Assembly (NCBI GenBank): GCA_002718135.1
Contig: PBDN01000010.1
Span: forward strand, 4,152 to 68,151
Source: Pelagibacteraceae bacterium
GTDB lineage: Bacteria > Pseudomonadota > Alphaproteobacteria > HIMB59 > GCA-002718135
Direction of reading: 5' to 3'
Length of the DNA: 64,000 nucleotides
Positions 19,331 through 28,962 of the stretch are shown in pieces. Numbering within the stretch: the stretch's first letter is position 1; every line of letters starts with the position of its first letter. Below the pieces are notes generated by a model. It was not told the DNA's origin. It saw only the letters and a program-made list of their open reading frames with translations, and did not search any database. The position numbers and the translations under genes are program-made.

Positions 19331-19351
19331 TATTATAGAAGCAACAAAAAA

Positions 19352-21184
19352 ATGTTTAGGAAACTTGGTAAATCAAAAATAGCTTTTATATTAGCGATTT
19401 TATTTGGAATAAGTCTATTTTTCTTCAGAGGTGGTTCACGTTATTCAAATTTATTTAATTCAGATAATATTATAGCCAAAGTTTCAGGAACGCCAATTTC
19501 AACAAGTAAATTCACTCGTTCAATGCAAATTAATATTAATCAATTTAGTCAAATGCTTGGAAAACAACTTACAAGTCAAGAAATAAAAAATTTTCAAATT
19601 TACTCTATTGCTTTATCAAATTTGATTAATAGTGCTGTTTTTGAAAATGAATTTCACAGTAAAAATTTTATAATTGATGAAACTGTTATAGCACAACAAA
19701 CTAAAACAAAACTTCCAAATCTTTATAATAAAAATAAATTAAATGAATTAGCATTAAATACATTTTTAAAACAACAAGGTTTAAAAATAGATGATTTAGT
19801 AAGCATTATTGATTATGAAACAAGAGCTAAAACTTTTGACAAATATTTTTTTGATATAAATTTTCCACAAGATTTAAATAAAAAAATTATATTTTATGAA
19901 AATCACTCTAGAAATATTAATTTAATCCAATTGTCTATAGACAATATAAATTTAGAAAATTCAAATGAAATTATTACTGAGGAAAATATTGATTTAAAAA
20001 ATTATTATACAAATAATATAAACAATTACAAAAGTAAGGAAAAACGCAATGCTTCATATATAGTTGTTAATAAAAATCAATTTATAGAATATTTCCAACC
20101 AAATGAACAAGAAGTAAAATTATACTATGAAAGCAATAATGATTTATTTGTTACAAAAGAAAAAAGAAACTTTGTTCAATTTAATTTTAAAACTGAGAAG
20201 GAAGCTAATGATTTTAAAAATAATATAAATGAAATCAATTATAAAGATATAATTGAATATGCTAAAGAAAATAAAATTATTTATAATGAATTTGAAAATT
20301 TAACAGAATCAGAAGTTTTAGATGATTTATCAAATGTAATTTTTAATTTAAAAATTGGTGAAATTTCTAATGTTGTCAAAACAACTATTGCAAATCATGT
20401 AATTATTGTAAATGCAATTTCACCTAAAGGTAAAAAATCTTATAATGAATCAAAATTAGAAATAAGCGATACTCTTCTTAATATAGAATTAGATAATTTT
20501 GTGTCTGATTTAAAAAATACTATTTCACAACAAATATTAAATGGATTGAGTCTCGAAGAGATAGCAAATAAAAATTCACTTACTATCAAAAAATTAGAAA
20601 AAATAGAGAAGGATTATTTTGCAGAAGAAAAAGATTTAATTTATAGAGAATTATCTAATCAAGTTTTTTTATCAAATATTGATTATGTCAGTGATTTAAT
20701 TGAATTTGATGAAAATAGATTCTTTTTATTTAATGTCGAAGAAATTTTTTCGTCTAAAATACTGCCTTTAAAAGAAATTTTGGAAGAAGTTACTATAGAT
20801 TGGAAAAAGTTTAAAAAAATTGAATTAATAAAAGATATATATGAAAAAAAATTGGATCTAAATAACTTAAATAATAATATAAAAAAATACACACCCTCTA
20901 TAACAAAATTAGAAATAAAAAATAATAACACTGACTATCCTAAATTCTTTGTTAATGAAATTTTTAAAACCGAAGTAAATGACTATGTATTTTATAATAA
21001 TGAAAATAAAATATTTATAGCAAAAATAGAAAAAGTTAATATTCCAAATAATATTGAAAATTTAAATAATAAATCAATTTCTTTGTTAGCACTTTTAAAA
21101 AATTCATTTGGAAACGAAATTATGAAAAATAAAAAAATAACAACAAATGACGCTTTGATAGATGCAATTATAAATCAATATTGA
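19352..21184 (+). CDS. PpiD-like periplasmic folding factor (SurA/parvulin family)
   Basis: This 610-residue protein has a short cytoplasmic start, one membrane anchor (about 10-25) and a long periplasmic part. A SurA/PpiD-type N-terminal chaperone domain covers about 40-170. The parvulin-type prolyl isomerase region (about 225-360) includes IFNLKIGEISNVVKT, the usual segment before the terminal strand. It is very rich in Lys, Asn and Ile. In family members it helps fold exported proteins at the inner-membrane Sec exit. A gene of this kind in front of the trp genes is standard in alphaproteobacteria. Its stop overlaps trpE (TGATG). Confidence 0.85.
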   Translation: MFRKLGKSKIAFILAILFGISLFFFRGGSRYSNLFNSDNIIAKVSGTPISTSKFTRSMQININQFSQMLGKQLTSQEIKNFQIYSIALSNLINSAVFENEFHSKNFIIDETVIAQQTKTKLPNLYNKNKLNELALNTFLKQQGLKIDDLVSIIDYETRAKTFDKYFFDINFPQDLNKKIIFYENHSRNINLIQLSIDNINLENSNEIITEENIDLKNYYTNNINNYKSKEKRNASYIVVNKNQFIEYFQPNEQEVKLYYESNNDLFVTKEKRNFVQFNFKTEKEANDFKNNINEINYKDIIEYAKENKIIYNEFENLTESEVLDDLSNVIFNLKIGEISNVVKTTIANHVIIVNAISPKGKKSYNESKLEISDTLLNIELDNFVSDLKNTISQQILNGLSLEEIANKNSLTIKKLEKIEKDYFAEEKDLIYRELSNQVFLSNIDYVSDLIEFDENRFFLFNVEEIFSSKILPLKEILEEVTIDWKKFKKIELIKDIYEKKLDLNNLNNNIKKYTPSITKLEIKNNNTDYPKFFVNEIFKTEVNDYVFYNNENKIFIAKIEKVNIPNNIENLNNKSISLLALLKNSFGNEIMKNKKITTNDALIDAIINQY

Positions 21185-22659
21185 TGAGTGAAATAAAAAA
21201 AAAATTCATAAGTGGCTACAAAAAAGGAATACCTCAATTATTAAAAAAAAATTTAATAGCTGATGTAGAAACTCCTATTTCTTCTTTGTTAAAAGTTGCC
21301 AAAAAAGAAAAATATTCTTTCTTATTAGAATCTGTTGAAGGAGGAAGCAAAAGGGGCAGATATTCTATACTTGGTTGCGATCCTGATTTAATATGGAATG
21401 TTGATTCTGGTAAAACTAAAGTTAAATATATTGACTGTAAATATGATTATAAATTAAATTCTCACCCTCTCAAAAGTTTAAGAGAATTGATTAATTTATC
21501 AAAATTTAAAAACTCAAATAACGATGTCCCTTACCCAACTTTGGTTGGTTATCTGGGATATCCAATTATACAATTTATGGAAAATTTAAAATTAATTAAT
21601 AAGGACAATATTAAAATTCCTGACGCTACGCTTATTAGACCAAAAATTGTTGCTGTTTTTGATAACATTAAAGATACTATATCTTTAATGACGGTAAAAT
21701 ATCCAAGTAAAAAAAAATCTCCAGAAAATGCCTATGATGAGGCAAACTTATTGCTAAAGAAAACTGTTAAAAAATTGGAAAAAAGTATTTTAAATTCTTC
21801 AATAGCAAAAAATAAAAATACCAAATTAAACTTTACATCTAATTTTAAAAAAGAAGAATTTTATAAAGTAGTTAAAAAAGCGAAAAAATACATACAAGAA
21901 GGTGACATTTTTCAAGTTGTTCCATCACAAAGATTTGAAACTAAATACAGTTTAAAGGCAATCGATTTATATAGATCATTAAGAAGATTAAATCCATCTC
22001 CTTATCTCGTAAATTTAAATTTTGATAAATTTGGAATTGTAGCTTCTAGCCCTGAATTAATGGTTCAACTTAGAAACAATAAAGTTACAATTAGACCAAT
22101 TGCCGGTACTAGAAGACGTGGGAAAAATGTCAGCGAAGATATAGTATTGTCTAAAGATCTTTTAAGTGACAAAAAGGAGTTGGCTGAACACTTGATGCTA
22201 CTTGATTTAGGGCGAAATGATGTTGGAAGAGTTTCAAAAAAAGGATCTGTTAAGGTTACTGAAAAAATGATTATTGAATATTATTCTCATGTCATGCATA
22301 TTGTTTCAAATGTTGAAGGTACAATTAATAATAAATTAGATGCAATTGATGCTCTAACAGCAGGATTTCCTGCTGGAACAGTAACAGGAGCTCCAAAAAT
22401 TCGAGCAATGGAAATTATTGAAGAATTAGAAAATTTAAATAGGAGTTTTTATGCTGGATGCATGGGGTATTTTGACTCTAATGGTGATATGGATACATGT
22501 ATAAGTTTAAGAACTGGTTTAGTTAAGAAAAATAAACTTTATATACAAGCAGGAGCCGGTATTGTTCATGACTCAATTCCAAAAAATGAGCATTTAGAAA
22601 TATTAAATAAAGCTGGGGCTTTAATGGCTGCAGCTCAAGATTCTTATAGATACAAATAA
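21184..22659 (+). CDS. trpE: Anthranilate synthase component I
   Basis: This chorismate-using large subunit makes anthranilate with ammonia supplied by TrpG. The FLLESVEGG stretch (about 43-51) keeps the LLES motif associated with feedback inhibition by tryptophan. The catalytic core shows IAGTRRRGK and FPAGTVTGAPK. The ATG at 21184 (491 residues) overlaps the ppiD stop; the TTG just before it is not needed. No tryptophan-rich leader peptide or attenuator can exist in front of it because the genes overlap, so control must lie upstream of ppiD or at enzyme level. Confidence 0.97.
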   Translation: MSEIKKKFISGYKKGIPQLLKKNLIADVETPISSLLKVAKKEKYSFLLESVEGGSKRGRYSILGCDPDLIWNVDSGKTKVKYIDCKYDYKLNSHPLKSLRELINLSKFKNSNNDVPYPTLVGYLGYPIIQFMENLKLINKDNIKIPDATLIRPKIVAVFDNIKDTISLMTVKYPSKKKSPENAYDEANLLLKKTVKKLEKSILNSSIAKNKNTKLNFTSNFKKEEFYKVVKKAKKYIQEGDIFQVVPSQRFETKYSLKAIDLYRSLRRLNPSPYLVNLNFDKFGIVASSPELMVQLRNNKVTIRPIAGTRRRGKNVSEDIVLSKDLLSDKKELAEHLMLLDLGRNDVGRVSKKGSVKVTEKMIIEYYSHVMHIVSNVEGTINNKLDAIDALTAGFPAGTVTGAPKIRAMEIIEELENLNRSFYAGCMGYFDSNGDMDTCISLRTGLVKKNKLYIQAGAGIVHDSIPKNEHLEILNKAGALMAAAQDSYRYK

Positions 22660-23228
22660 TGATATTATTAATTGATAATTACGACAGTTTTACATTTAAT
22701 GTTAAGCATTACTTACTAGAACTTGGAGAAAAGGTCAAAGTTGTAAGAAATGATAAAATATCTATTGATAAACTTAGAAAACTAAAACCAAAGGCAATTG
22801 TTATTTCACCTGGCCCTTGCACACCTAATGAAGCAGGAATTTGTCTAGATACAGTTTCTAAATTATATAAAGAATTCCCTATTCTTGGAATTTGCTTAGG
22901 TCATCAAACAATTGGTCAGGCATTTGGAGGTAAAATTGTTAAGTGCAAGGAAATAATGCATGGGAAAGTTGATAGTATACAACACTTTGGACATTTTATT
23001 TTTAAAAATGTAGCAAGAGAATTTAAAGCAACAAGATATCACTCTTTAATTATAGAAAAAAGAACATTGTCAAATGATTTTATTATTACAGCAGAAACAA
23101 AAAACAAAATTATTATGGGTATTGCTCATAAAAAACTACCTATTTTTGGATTACAATTTCATCCAGAAAGTATAGGAACAGTTGTCGGAAAGATCATTCT
23201 AAAAAATTTTTTAAAAATAGTAAGATAA
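22659..23228 (+). CDS. trpG: Anthranilate synthase component II (glutamine amidotransferase)
   Basis: This class I glutamine amidotransferase feeds ammonia to TrpE. At 189 residues it shows LIDNYDSFTFN at the N terminus, the nucleophile in GICLGHQ (about 77-83) and the catalytic histidine/glutamate in QFHPESI. TrpG and PabA share this fold; the place between trpE and trpD decides for trpG, though it may also serve aminodeoxychorismate synthase. Start and stop overlap the neighbours by one base each (TAATG). Confidence 0.96.
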   Translation: MILLIDNYDSFTFNVKHYLLELGEKVKVVRNDKISIDKLRKLKPKAIVISPGPCTPNEAGICLDTVSKLYKEFPILGICLGHQTIGQAFGGKIVKCKEIMHGKVDSIQHFGHFIFKNVAREFKATRYHSLIIEKRTLSNDFIITAETKNKIIMGIAHKKLPIFGLQFHPESIGTVVGKIILKNFLKIVR

Positions 23229-24229
23229 TGGACCAAATTAAAATTTTTAATAAGATTTATAATAAAGAAAATCTAAATATTGAAGAAAGCTCCTTTATAT
23301 TTAACAAAATCATGAGTGGTGAATTTGATGATATTAAAATTACTTCAATTTTAGTTGGATTAAAAATTAAAGGAGAAACAAAAGAAGAAATAATTGGTGC
23401 TGCGAAGGTAATGAGAAAAAAATCGCTTAAAATAAATTCACCAAAAAATACAATAGATACGTGTGGTACTGGTGGTGATATGAAAGAAACTTTAAATATA
23501 TCTACAAGTTCCGCTATTGTAGCAGCTAGTGCTGGAGTAAAAATTGCTAAGCATGGTAATCGTTCAGTAAGTTCAAAATCAGGATCTGCTGATATGCTTG
23601 AAAAAATTGGATATAAGATTTCAAATAAAGTTACAGAATTAGAAGAATCTTTAAAAAGCAAAAATTTTTGCTTTTTGTTCGCACAAAATCACCATACAGC
23701 AATGAAAAATGTAATTAATGTTAGAAAAAATCTAGGAACAAGAACAATTTTTAACCTGTTAGGCCCCCTAACTAACCCAGCAAATGCCTCAAGACAACTT
23801 TTAGGAGTTTATTCTAAAAAACTTGTATCAATGCATTGTAATTGCCTAAAAGATTTAGGATCAGAAAGAGCAATGGTTGTTTATGGTTTAGATGGTTTAG
23901 ATGAGATCAGCCTATCTGATAAAACTTACATAAATGAACTGAAGGATAACAAAATTTCTGAATATATTTTTAATCCCAAAGACTATGGATACGATTTAAT
24001 TAATATTGATAAAATAAAAGGTGGTGACCCAGATTTTAATGCTAATAGCTTTAAAAAAATGATTAACGGTGATTATAAAGATTTTCAAAAAATAGTTGAA
24101 ATTAATGCTGGAGTAACAATTTATTTATCTGATCTTGCAAAAAACTTAAAAGAAGGATTTTATCTAGCAAAAAAAGTAATTGAAGAAGGTGTTACAAAAA
24201 ATTTTGTAAATTCATTAATAAATGACTAA
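23228..24229 (+). CDS. trpD: Anthranilate phosphoribosyltransferase
   Basis: This enzyme transfers the phosphoribosyl group from PRPP to anthranilate. At 333 residues it shows the PRPP-binding glycine loop DTCGTGGD (about 78-85), KHGNRSVSSKSGSAD (about 107-121) and the anthranilate-site region NLLGPLTNPA. It is not fused to trpG, unlike the enterobacterial version. It overlaps trpG by one base and trpC by 8. Confidence 0.97.
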   Translation: MDQIKIFNKIYNKENLNIEESSFIFNKIMSGEFDDIKITSILVGLKIKGETKEEIIGAAKVMRKKSLKINSPKNTIDTCGTGGDMKETLNISTSSAIVAASAGVKIAKHGNRSVSSKSGSADMLEKIGYKISNKVTELEESLKSKNFCFLFAQNHHTAMKNVINVRKNLGTRTIFNLLGPLTNPANASRQLLGVYSKKLVSMHCNCLKDLGSERAMVVYGLDGLDEISLSDKTYINELKDNKISEYIFNPKDYGYDLINIDKIKGGDPDFNANSFKKMINGDYKDFQKIVEINAGVTIYLSDLAKNLKEGFYLAKKVIEEGVTKNFVNSLIND

Positions 24230-25022
24230 TATACTGGAAAAAATCTGTAAAGATAAAATCAATGAATTAGAAGAAACTAAAAAAAGATGTTCCTATAGGA
24301 CATTGGAAAAATTGATTTCACCAAAATTGCAAAAACGTGAATTTAAGGAAAAATTAATTTCTTCCCAAAAAAATAAAAAAAATTTTATTATAGGAGAAAT
24401 AAAAAAACAAAGTCCTAGCGCTGGTGAAATAGTTAAGGATTATATTCCAGAAGAAATAGGAATTATCTATGAAAAATCTGGCATAGGCGCATTATCAATA
24501 TTAACTGAAACTAAATATTTTTTAGGAAGCGCAGATCACATATCTTTATTAAAAAATAAATCCAACTTACCAATACTAAGAAAAGATTTTATTATTGACA
24601 AGTATCAAGTTTTAGAAAGCAAAATATATCAAGCAGATTGTATATTACTTATTTTATCAATACTTTCTGATCATCAGACAAAAGAATTTATAAATTTAGC
24701 AAATGAATTAAAGTTAGACTGTATTATTGAAGTTCATAATAAAGATGAACTAAAAAGAGCTATTAATATAAATTATCCTGTTATAGGTATAAATAACAGA
24801 AATCTAAAAAATTTAGATGTCAATCTTTCCAATTCTATTAAATTAAATAAAAGTTTAACAAATGATTTTACAATAATTGCAGAAAGTGGAATAAAATCAC
24901 CTAAAGATATAAAAAAATATAATGAATCAGAGATTTATAATTTTCTTATTGGAGAAAGTTTATTAAAATCTCAAGATAAAGAAAAAAAAATAGGAGAATT
25001 ACTTTTAAATGAAACATTTTAA
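24222..25022 (+). CDS. trpC: Indole-3-glycerol phosphate synthase
   Basis: This TIM-barrel enzyme closes the indole ring. Motifs are IGEIKKQSPSAG (about 52-63, catalytic lysine), LRKDFIID (about 126) and IGINNRNLK near 190. Length 266 is typical of the monofunctional form. TrpF, TrpB and TrpA, needed to finish tryptophan, are not in this window and are usually encoded elsewhere in alphaproteobacteria. Overlap with trpD is 8 bases and with moaC 14. Confidence 0.97.
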   Translation: MTNILEKICKDKINELEETKKRCSYRTLEKLISPKLQKREFKEKLISSQKNKKNFIIGEIKKQSPSAGEIVKDYIPEEIGIIYEKSGIGALSILTETKYFLGSADHISLLKNKSNLPILRKDFIIDKYQVLESKIYQADCILLILSILSDHQTKEFINLANELKLDCIIEVHNKDELKRAININYPVIGINNRNLKNLDVNLSNSIKLNKSLTNDFTIIAESGIKSPKDIKKYNESEIYNFLIGESLLKSQDKEKKIGELLLNETF

Positions 25023-25464
25023 TAAAAAAGATAACCCTTACATTGTAGATGTATCTAAGAAAAACATAACACAAAGATCCGCATCAGCTATTGGTGAGAT
25101 AAAGTTTGATAAAGAAACTTTTAAAATAATTCAATCATTTAAAACAAGAAAAGGTAATCTAGAAAAAACAGCTATCATCGCCGGAATAATGGGGGCAAAA
25201 GAAACATCGAAATTAATACCTCTGTGTCACAATATACCAATTAACCATATAAACGTGGATATAAAAAAAAATATTAAAAGATCATTATTAATTGTTGAAT
25301 GCACTGTTAAAACTAATGCCAATACCGGTGTTGAAATGGAGGCGTTAACTGCAGTATCAATTAGTTGTCTTACAATTTATGACATGTGCAAATACTTAAA
25401 TAAAAAAATAAAAATACAAAACATAAAACTTTTGTCAAAATCAGGCGGTAAATCTAATATTTAA
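25009..25464 (+). CDS. moaC: Cyclic pyranopterin monophosphate synthase
   Basis: This enzyme carries out the second step of molybdenum cofactor synthesis, from the MoaA product to cyclic pyranopterin monophosphate. It has 151 residues, with RSASAIGEI near 22, LCHNIPINHI near 70 and TGVEMEALTAVS near 107; KSGGKS closes the protein. It overlaps trpC by 14 bases and is followed directly by a weak terminator and lexA. In rhizobial relatives moeA stands between moaC and lexA; it is missing here, so the rest of the pathway must be elsewhere or absent. Confidence 0.96.
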   Translation: MKHFNKKDNPYIVDVSKKNITQRSASAIGEIKFDKETFKIIQSFKTRKGNLEKTAIIAGIMGAKETSKLIPLCHNIPINHINVDIKKNIKRSLLIVECTVKTNANTGVEMEALTAVSISCLTIYDMCKYLNKKIKIQNIKLLSKSGGKSNI

Positions 25465-25491
25465 ATTATTGAATAATAATAATTTTTTTTT
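25463..25491 (+). terminator. Possible intrinsic terminator after moaC
   Basis: AAATTATT (25463-25470) and AATAATTT (25478-25485) form a perfect 8-bp inverted repeat with a 7-base loop. A run of T reaches 25491. The layout fits the end of the ppiD-trp-moaC transcript. The stem contains no G or C, so it would be weak, and such repeats arise easily in this base composition. Confidence 0.35.
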
Positions 25492-25506
25492 GTTCTTGTT
25501 TTGATC
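25492..25506. promoter_or_regulatory. Degenerate second LexA half-site pair
   Basis: GTTC at 25492-25495 and GATC at 25503-25506 are 7 bases apart. This is one mismatch from the alphaproteobacterial LexA box in its other orientation (GTTC-N7-GTTC). It lies 5 bases upstream of the perfect box. It may be a second weak site or a chance match. Confidence 0.35.
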
Positions 25507-25511
25507 GTTAA

Positions 25512-25526
25512 GAACATATATAGAAC
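25512..25526. promoter_or_regulatory. LexA (SOS) box
   Basis: GAAC-N7-GAAC is present without mismatch at 25512-25526, ending 4 bases before the lexA ATG. GTTC-N7-GTTC and its complement GAAC-N7-GAAC form the established LexA-binding direct repeat of alphaproteobacteria. Its position implies negative autoregulation of lexA. It also argues against the TTG start at 25501, which would place the box inside the coding region. Confidence 0.85.
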
Positions 25527-25530
25527 AGAT

Positions 25531-26160
25531 ATGCTTACAAAAAAACAAAAGGAATTATTTGACTATCTGCAAGATTATATTTCTGGAAAAGGTATATCTC
25601 CATCTTTTGAAGAAATGAAAAAAGCAGTTAATTTGAAGTCAAAGTCTGGCATTCATAGGCTTATTACAAGTTTAGAACAAAGAGGTTTTATCAAAAGATT
25701 AAAACATAAAGCTAGGGCTATGGAAATAATTAAAAATACTTTTTCTAAACAAACTATTACTAATAATGAATCATTTGTCTCTATACCTCTAATTGGTAAG
25801 ATTGCTGCAGGAGATGCTATTGAAGCAATTGAAAATGAAAGTGATCATATATCTGTTCCAAATTCATTGGTATCATCAAATTTTAAATACTTTGGATTAA
25901 AAGTTAAAGGACTTTCAATGATTAATAAAGGAATTTTTGATGGAGATATAGCTGTAATAAAAAAAACAACTTCAGTTGAAAATGGTAAAATTGCTGCTGT
26001 TATTACTGATAATAATGAAGTTACCTTAAAAACAATAAAATTTGATAAAAATAAAATACTATTAATTCCAGCTAATACTTCATATCAAACAAAAGAATAT
26101 AAATTGGGAGAAATTCAGATACAAGGTACTTTATCTGGAATAATCAGAAAATATAATTAA
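25531..26160 (+). CDS. lexA: LexA repressor
   Basis: This SOS repressor cleaves itself when RecA is activated. The ATG at 25531 gives 209 residues beginning MLTKKQKELF, typical of the family. The winged helix-turn-helix is at about 1-65. The cleavage site is A93-G94 in GKIAAGDAI. Serine S129 (GLSM) and lysine K167 form the catalytic dyad at the usual spacing. A perfect alphaproteobacterial LexA box lies just upstream. In many relatives moeA precedes and comEC follows; both are absent here. Confidence 0.96.
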   Translation: MLTKKQKELFDYLQDYISGKGISPSFEEMKKAVNLKSKSGIHRLITSLEQRGFIKRLKHKARAMEIIKNTFSKQTITNNESFVSIPLIGKIAAGDAIEAIENESDHISVPNSLVSSNFKYFGLKVKGLSMINKGIFDGDIAVIKKTTSVENGKIAAVITDNNEVTLKTIKFDKNKILLIPANTSYQTKEYKLGEIQIQGTLSGIIRKYN

Positions 26161-26182
26161 AAGTTATCTTTAATAAAATAAG

Positions 26183-27583
26183 ATGACAAAATTGATTACA
26201 AGATTTGCGCCTTCCCCTACTGGTCCTTTACACCTAGGTGGTCTAAGAACGGCATTAATTAATTATATATTGAGTAAACAAGATAAATCTTCAAAATTTT
26301 ATATTAGAATTGAAGATACTGATAAAAAAAGATCAGAAAAAAAATTTACAGACGAAATAATTAATGGATTGAAATGGATTGGTTTAAATTGGGATTCAGA
26401 AATACAAATACAATCCAAAAGAATATCTAGGCATCAAGAAATTGCAAATATTTTATTATCTCAAAAAAATGCATATAAATGTATTTGCACTGAAAATACA
26501 TTAAAAGAAAAAAGGGAGAGAATAAAATTAAATAAAGTAAATAAAAAAAAATTGTGCACAACATGCAAAAATGACGATAAAATTCAATTATCAGATAATA
26601 ATTACGTAGTTAGAATACATATACCTGATAATGGAAGTACTAAAATTAAAGATAATATTAAAGGTGATATTTCAATAAATAATTTAGAGATGGACGATTT
26701 TATTTTAATTAGGCAAAATGGAGAACCTACTTATATGCTTTCAGTGGTGGTTGATGATTTTGATCTAGGTGTTAATTCTATTGTAAGAGGAGATGATCAT
26801 TTTTATAATACCTTTAGACAATATTATATTTATAAATATATGAATTGGCCATTGCCTGAATATTCTCATATACCGCTAATTCATGGAGAAGATGGGGCTA
26901 AACTATCTAAAAGACATGGAGCTGTTAATTTATTAGAATTAAAAAATAAAGGATATTTACCTGAAGCTATTATAAATAATTTAATATTACTTGGATGGTC
27001 TCCAAATAAAGGAAATTATGAATTCGTAAACTTACAAGAAATAATAAAAAAATTTAAAATTACAGATATTTCAAAATCTTCAAGCATTTTTAGTTATGAA
27101 AAATTAAATTTTTTTAATAATTATTATCTGAGAAAAAATGAAAAATTGGATTATTTTTTATCTTATTGTAAAGAAAATGATAATTTAATTAAATATTATA
27201 ATGAAGATAAAGAAAAATTAATTAAAATATTTAATTTATATAAAAAACAATTAAATTATTATGAAGAAATTATAAAAATTATTCCTATTTATTTTGATAA
27301 AAATTTTAAATTTTTAAAGATTGAAGAATTCAATAAAATTTTTAATAACAAAATTCAAGATTTTAAAAATGATTTAGATGAGATAAAAGTTTGGGACAAA
27401 AAAAATCTTAGTGAATTTATTGACAATTACTTAGTAAAAAATAATATAAAATTTCCTGAATTTGGTAAACCATTAAGAAATATTCTTATAAATTCTCTAA
27501 GTGGGCCTTCTTTGTCTGATATATTGGATATTTTAGGAAAAAAGGATACTATAGAAAGATTAAATCAATATATAGTAGATTAG
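26183..27583 (+). CDS. gltX: Glutamyl-tRNA synthetase
   Basis: This class I aminoacyl-tRNA synthetase charges tRNA with glutamate. It has 466 residues: the HIGH-type motif is PSPTGPLHLGG (9-19) and the KMSKS-type motif is KLSKRHG near 240. A cysteine set (CIC near 105 and CTTC near 128) resembles the zinc-binding site of some bacterial GluRS. The C-terminal half is unusually rich in Lys, Asn and Ile. Alphaproteobacteria often have two gltX genes; whether this one also misacylates tRNA-Gln cannot be told. Confidence 0.95.
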   Translation: MTKLITRFAPSPTGPLHLGGLRTALINYILSKQDKSSKFYIRIEDTDKKRSEKKFTDEIINGLKWIGLNWDSEIQIQSKRISRHQEIANILLSQKNAYKCICTENTLKEKRERIKLNKVNKKKLCTTCKNDDKIQLSDNNYVVRIHIPDNGSTKIKDNIKGDISINNLEMDDFILIRQNGEPTYMLSVVVDDFDLGVNSIVRGDDHFYNTFRQYYIYKYMNWPLPEYSHIPLIHGEDGAKLSKRHGAVNLLELKNKGYLPEAIINNLILLGWSPNKGNYEFVNLQEIIKKFKITDISKSSSIFSYEKLNFFNNYYLRKNEKLDYFLSYCKENDNLIKYYNEDKEKLIKIFNLYKKQLNYYEEIIKIIPIYFDKNFKFLKIEEFNKIFNNKIQDFKNDLDEIKVWDKKNLSEFIDNYLVKNNIKFPEFGKPLRNILINSLSGPSLSDILDILGKKDTIERLNQYIVD

Positions 27584-27586
27584 TTT

Positions 27587-28945
27587 ATGAATGATTTTGA
27601 AAATAATAATGATGATAAAAAATCGTTTACCCTCTTTAATAACGAAACGGGTAAATCATATGAAATTCCTATAATAAAAGGATCTGTAGGTCCAAATGTT
27701 TTAGATATACGTAAATTTTATAAAGAAACAGGAATGTTTACTTATGATCCTGGTTTTACATCTACTGCTTCATGTGAATCATCAATTACATATATTGATG
27801 GGAATAAAGGAAAATTACTACATAGAGGTTATAGTATTAACGATTTAGCAAATAAAAGTGATTTTTTAGAAGTTTGTTATTTACTACTTCATGGAGAGCT
27901 TCCCTCTGTAGAAGATAAAAATAAATTTAAAGATGTAATTATAAAGCACACCATGCTTCATGAACAATTAGTTTATTTATATAGAGGCTTTAGAAGAGAT
28001 GCTCACCCGATGGCAATAATGGTTGGTGTTGTAGGAGCTCTCTCAGCTTTTTATCATGATAGCACCGACTTTGCTGATATGAACCAAAGAATGATAGCCT
28101 GTCACAGATTAATTGCAAAAATCCCAACTATAGGTGCAATGGCTTATAAGTACTCAATAGGACAACCTTTTGTATATCCAAGAAATGATTTAAATTATTC
28201 AGAGAATTTCCTTTATATGACATTTTCTGTACCTACTGAAAAATTTTCAATAAACCAAAAAATTGTTAAAGCTATGGATAGATTTTTTATTTTACATGCT
28301 GATCATGAGCAAAATGCCTCAACATCCACAGTTAGATTAGCAGGATCATCAGGAGCAAATCCATTTGCATGTATTGCTGCAGGAATTGCATCCCTATGGG
28401 GACCGGCACATGGAGGGGCAAATGAAGCTGTTATAAAAATGTTAGAGGAAATTGGCAGTATTGAAAATATACCTAATTATATAAATAAAGCAAAAGACAA
28501 AAAGGATCCGTTTAGATTAATGGGTTTTGGTCATAGAGTTTATAAAAATTATGACCCTAGAGCAGAAGTAATGAAAGAAAGTGCATATGAAGTATTAGAA
28601 GTATTAAATAAGCACGATGATCCATTATTTAAAATTGCGATTGAACTAGAAAAAATTGCATTAAAAGACCAATATTTTATTGATAAAAAATTATTTCCTA
28701 ATGTAGATTTTTATTCAGGTATTATTTTAAAAGCTTTAGGTTTTCCAACATCAATGTTTACAGTTTTGTTCGCAATAGGAAGAACAGTTGGATGGATTTC
28801 ACAATGGAAAGAAATGATTGAAGATCCAATTAATAAAATTGGAAGACCTAGACAGTTATATACTGGATATAAAGATCGAGAATATGAAATAGAATCAGCA
28901 AGAGAGAAAAAATCAATATTTAAATGGCTGTGGAAAAAAGATTAA
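27587..28945 (+). CDS. gltA: Citrate synthase
   Basis: This enzyme condenses acetyl-CoA with oxaloacetate at the entry of the citric acid cycle. It has 452 residues of the type II (NADH-sensitive hexamer) form: an N-terminal beta domain, [13 protein letters not shown] near 238, the histidine in [11 protein letters not shown] near 270, and [14 protein letters not shown] with catalytic His and Asp near 312. It begins 3 bases after gltX. It is convergent with lpxB, overlapping by 4 bases at the stop codons. Confidence 0.97.
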   Translation: MNDFENNNDDKKSFTLFNNETGKSYEIPIIKGSVGPNVLDIRKFYKETGMFTYDPGFTSTASCESSITYIDGNKGKLLHRGYSINDLANKSDFLEVCYLLLHGELPSVEDKNKFKDVIIKHTMLHEQLVYLYRGFRRDAHPMAIMVGVVGALSAFYHDSTDFADMNQRMIACHRLIAKIPTIGAMAYKYSIGQPFVYPRNDLNYSENFLYMTFSVPTEKFSINQKIVKAMDRFFILHADHEQNASTSTVRLAGSSGANPFACIAAGIASLWGPAHGGANEAVIKMLEEIGSIENIPNYINKAKDKKDPFRLMGFGHRVYKNYDPRAEVMKESAYEVLEVLNKHDDPLFKIAIELEKIALKDQYFIDKKLFPNVDFYSGIILKALGFPTSMFTVLFAIGRTVGWISQWKEMIEDPINKIGRPRQLYTGYKDREYEIESAREKKSIFKWLWKKD

Positions 28946-28962
28946 ATTATTTTTTTTAATCT
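28934..28962 (-). terminator. Possible terminator of the lpx cluster
   Basis: AGATTAAA (28939-28946) and TTTAATCT (28955-28962) are perfect inverted arms around an 8-base loop. Read on the minus strand, the hairpin is followed by a T tract (complement of the A run at 28934-28939). It spans the stop codons of both lpxB and gltA. The stem has only one G-C pair per arm, so strength is doubtful. Confidence 0.35.

Noticed and set aside
19331..19351. Tryptophan leader peptide or attenuator for the trp genes
   Set aside because: trpE overlaps the upstream ppiD-like gene, and the only leader (before ppiD) has no Trp-codon run and no room for alternative hairpins.
23257..23661. 134-codon open frame antisense to trpD
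   Set aside because: It is inside a conserved gene, with no ribosome-binding site or family resemblance.
25501..25530. Upstream TTG start giving a longer LexA
   Set aside because: It would place the perfect LexA box within the coding sequence; the ATG at 25531 gives the usual N terminus.
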